From Synanceia verrucosa (Eukaryota > Chordata > Actinopteri > Perciformes > Synanceiidae), in the NCBI GenBank assembly GCA_029721515.1, contig CM056550.1, positions 29,294,619-29,358,618 of the forward strand: a DNA stretch of 64,000 nucleotides, read 5' to 3'. The first letter of the stretch is position 1, and every line of letters begins with the position of its first letter. The notes beneath the pieces were generated by a model that saw only the letters and a list, made by a program, of their open reading frames with translations, had not been told where the DNA came from and did not search any database. Positions 62,101 through 64,000 of the stretch are shown one piece after another. The position numbers and the translations under genes are program-made.

Positions 62101-64000
62101 CAGTCTCATTGTAATCCTTCACTCCACAAAATAAGTACACAGCTTTCCTTTGACTTCAGTAAATAACTATTTACAAGTCAATTTTATGTCAAAAACTCTA
62201 CAGTCTACATCAATCTCTGATTTTTTTTTTTTACATTTTTGAGGGATAACTGCTAAATTACATCTCTTGTCAACGTCTGTCACAGTGAAAACACACACGC
62301 TTGCCAGTGTGTAAATTGATAAAATAAAAGACACCTTCAAAATAAAAGCAATGCTCAGCTCTACTGTGTGCATGATACATAGACCCTCTTCAAAGCAGAA
62401 ATAATGTCTGCTATAAAGGGTCAATTCCAATTAGTCTCGCTGTATATCATTATTTTCTGCTTTATAACTTATTTGTAGATCATTATAGTGCTGCCTTTTT
62501 CCTTAGGTCCAAATACCGTTAAGTAATCTTTCACACAAGAAACCAGGGCTGACAGGATTATTGATCCAGCATGTTACAACACATGGTGCACTCTCTGCTC
62601 CATCAGTCCAGGTTTTTAAAACACTTCCAGTCCATCAAGTACCGGCATAATGTCAACCATGGCTCGCCACAACTGAAGACGCTGCTAATAGAAACAAACT
62701 GTCCAAAGCGCTTCAGTTTAATCGAGAGCACCACTGTTTGCTCAGTCTTCTTTGCTCAGACAGACATTCACGGCAAACGTTCATTGCTGTGAATAAATGA
62801 TTCTCGGCGATGACAAACAATACTTTAATTCTGCTTTCAGGTTGATAATGAACACCCTTTGTTGAATTATTGATCACTGCGATACAAAAGCAGTCATCTC
62901 TGCTGGGGGTACTAATGAGTTTGCTTTTTGCAACATTTGCCACTTGCTCGAAAAACAAAAGGAATGTTTAAACTGGAAAAATGTCACTTCAGTGGCTCAG
63001 CCTCAGCCTTGTTAGCCATGAAAGGAGAACTATCAATAACCAGGTATATCAGCCTAGCTTGTGCCATGGTTTTATGTCCTGATTCCATTTGCACATTAAT
63101 TAAAACATTTGGCCATCAGAAACTTTTTCACCTGGACTTTCTACTCAGTTTGCACTAGTTTTAACCACATTTATGTCTCCTTCCAAAGACACATGCATGT
63201 TCTTAGTGTACCAAGGATGTACAGATACAAAAAAAAGACGACAACGTTCTGCATTATTATATCAGATGATGGAGACAGACACACTTGCACAAAATAAAAC
63301 GCTGATACAGATGTAGATCACATCTACATTACAATGAGCATCTACAACCTGAGCGGTCTTGAGGGAATTTTGGGGAAACGTAAGCAGACTGCTGCCAGCT
63401 GATATTACTGGAGCTGTGGGCAGGATGTAAGCAAGTGTGCTGCAGGTTATGAGGGACTGTCGCTTTGACAACGACCTCACAGTACCTGCTCAGTATGCTT
63501 TCAATCCAACTTCAGAAAAAACTGATAAAACATGACCGAAGCTGTAAAATCCACCCTGCATGTCCTGTCTGTGTTGGAGCAGTTTCCCTCCAGGCTTCAC
63601 AAGCTATATCAAACCTCACGAGCGATTAACCTGCTCATCACTGACAAGGACACTCTCCATCTCAACATCCCAGACATTCATTTTTTTTCTCTTATGCTGA
63701 CATTTTCCCCATGTATCTTGTGTTTAGGAGAAAATATGTACCATGATCCATATTAAGTCTCTATCAAGGCCCAAAGGCCACAGGCTGCTTCTCTTAATGC
63801 ATGTCATTTCACTCTCTTAATTTGACACTTCCCTTTAGGGCTTCATTATTGAGTTTTCCAGCAATTATTTCTACAATTTGTCATTTTCTCAATTAATGGG
63901 CCTCAAGGTGACATCTTTCATCCAAACAACAGGAAAAAAAGGAAAAGTTTTCTGATTCACAATGAAATAACACAGAGAGAAATAGCAAAACCACCTAAAT
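59185..64000 (-). other. snx29 intron, right end beyond the window
   Basis: Upstream intron in transcript orientation. I looked on the minus strand for a preceding coiled-coil exon ending in phase 2 and found none with acceptable splice sites. Contents: foldback MITE copy 3 at 61118-61527, a T run at 62220-62232 and a GC-richer block at about 60460-60650. Nothing else is supported. Confidence 0.7.
61118..61527. mobile_element. Foldback MITE, copy 3 (longest)
   Basis: It runs from aactagaaaagtactcagag to ggcggagggaataata, about 410 bp. The arms aaggaggttatgttttcaccagg (about 61188 on) and ccccggtgaaaacataacctcc (about 61487 on) are inverted copies. It includes the full centre with attggccggaagtgaccta and ggatccaatcaccacc, and two related phrases (taagttaggccacttctgacc and its inverse) that extend the foldback. 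Confidence 0.8.

Noticed and set aside
59185..64000. Search for a preceding snx29 coiled-coil exon
   Set aside because: Candidate donors on the minus strand (near 60900 and 61697) are not preceded by coding-like sequence in the needed phase 2, so none is reported.
1..64000. CRISPR arrays, bacterial operons, rRNA or tRNA genes
   Set aside because: No direct-repeat/spacer structure, ribosome-binding sites or RNA-gene signatures were seen; the repeats are microsatellites and transposon remnants.

Overview
The window looks like nuclear DNA of a bony fish, probably a percomorph-grade teleost. It is AT-rich and intron-dominated, it carries many long CA/GT microsatellites, and its mobile-element remnants (Tc1/mariner, hAT, Harbinger-like, piggyBac-like, L2-type and L1-type LINEs) are typical of teleosts. 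I see no bacterial, phage or organellar gene organisation, no CRISPR array, and no rRNA or tRNA gene.

The only cellular gene I can support is snx29 (sorting nexin 29), on the minus strand. Five consecutive internal exons are present at 59184-59099, 23100-22994, 7943-7827, 6375-6320 and 5908-5827. Each has GT/AG splice sites, the reading phases join without a break (2-1-0-0-2-1), and the joined peptide runs from the central coiled coil into the start of the PX domain. The N-terminal RUN-domain exons should lie beyond 64000. The rest of the PX domain and the 3' end should lie before position 1. The window is therefore about 64 kb of mostly intron, including one intron of about 36 kb and one of about 15 kb.

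Region by region: 1-5826 is intron with a piggyBac-like fragment and a nested pair of DNA transposons. 5827-7943 holds three clustered exons, one of them between complementary dinucleotide repeats. 7944-22993 is intron with a hAT/BED-finger fragment, LINE tails and short repeats. 22994-23100 is an exon. 23101-59098 is the large intron, with two dead Tc1/mariner copies, a 5'-truncated L1 with a clear target-site duplication, a Harbinger/MADF fragment, two hAT-like elements (one with a partial inverted copy 10 kb away), a piggyBac-like element and microsatellites. 59099-59184 is an exon. 59185-64000 is intron with a third copy of a foldback MITE.

The observation most worth testing is the 117-nt, phase 0/0 coiled-coil exon at 7827-7943. 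In the pre-mRNA a (UG)12 tract takes the place of its polypyrimidine tract, and a complementary (CA)12 tract starts shortly after its 5' splice site. The two could pair, loop the exon out and control an in-frame skip or a circular RNA.
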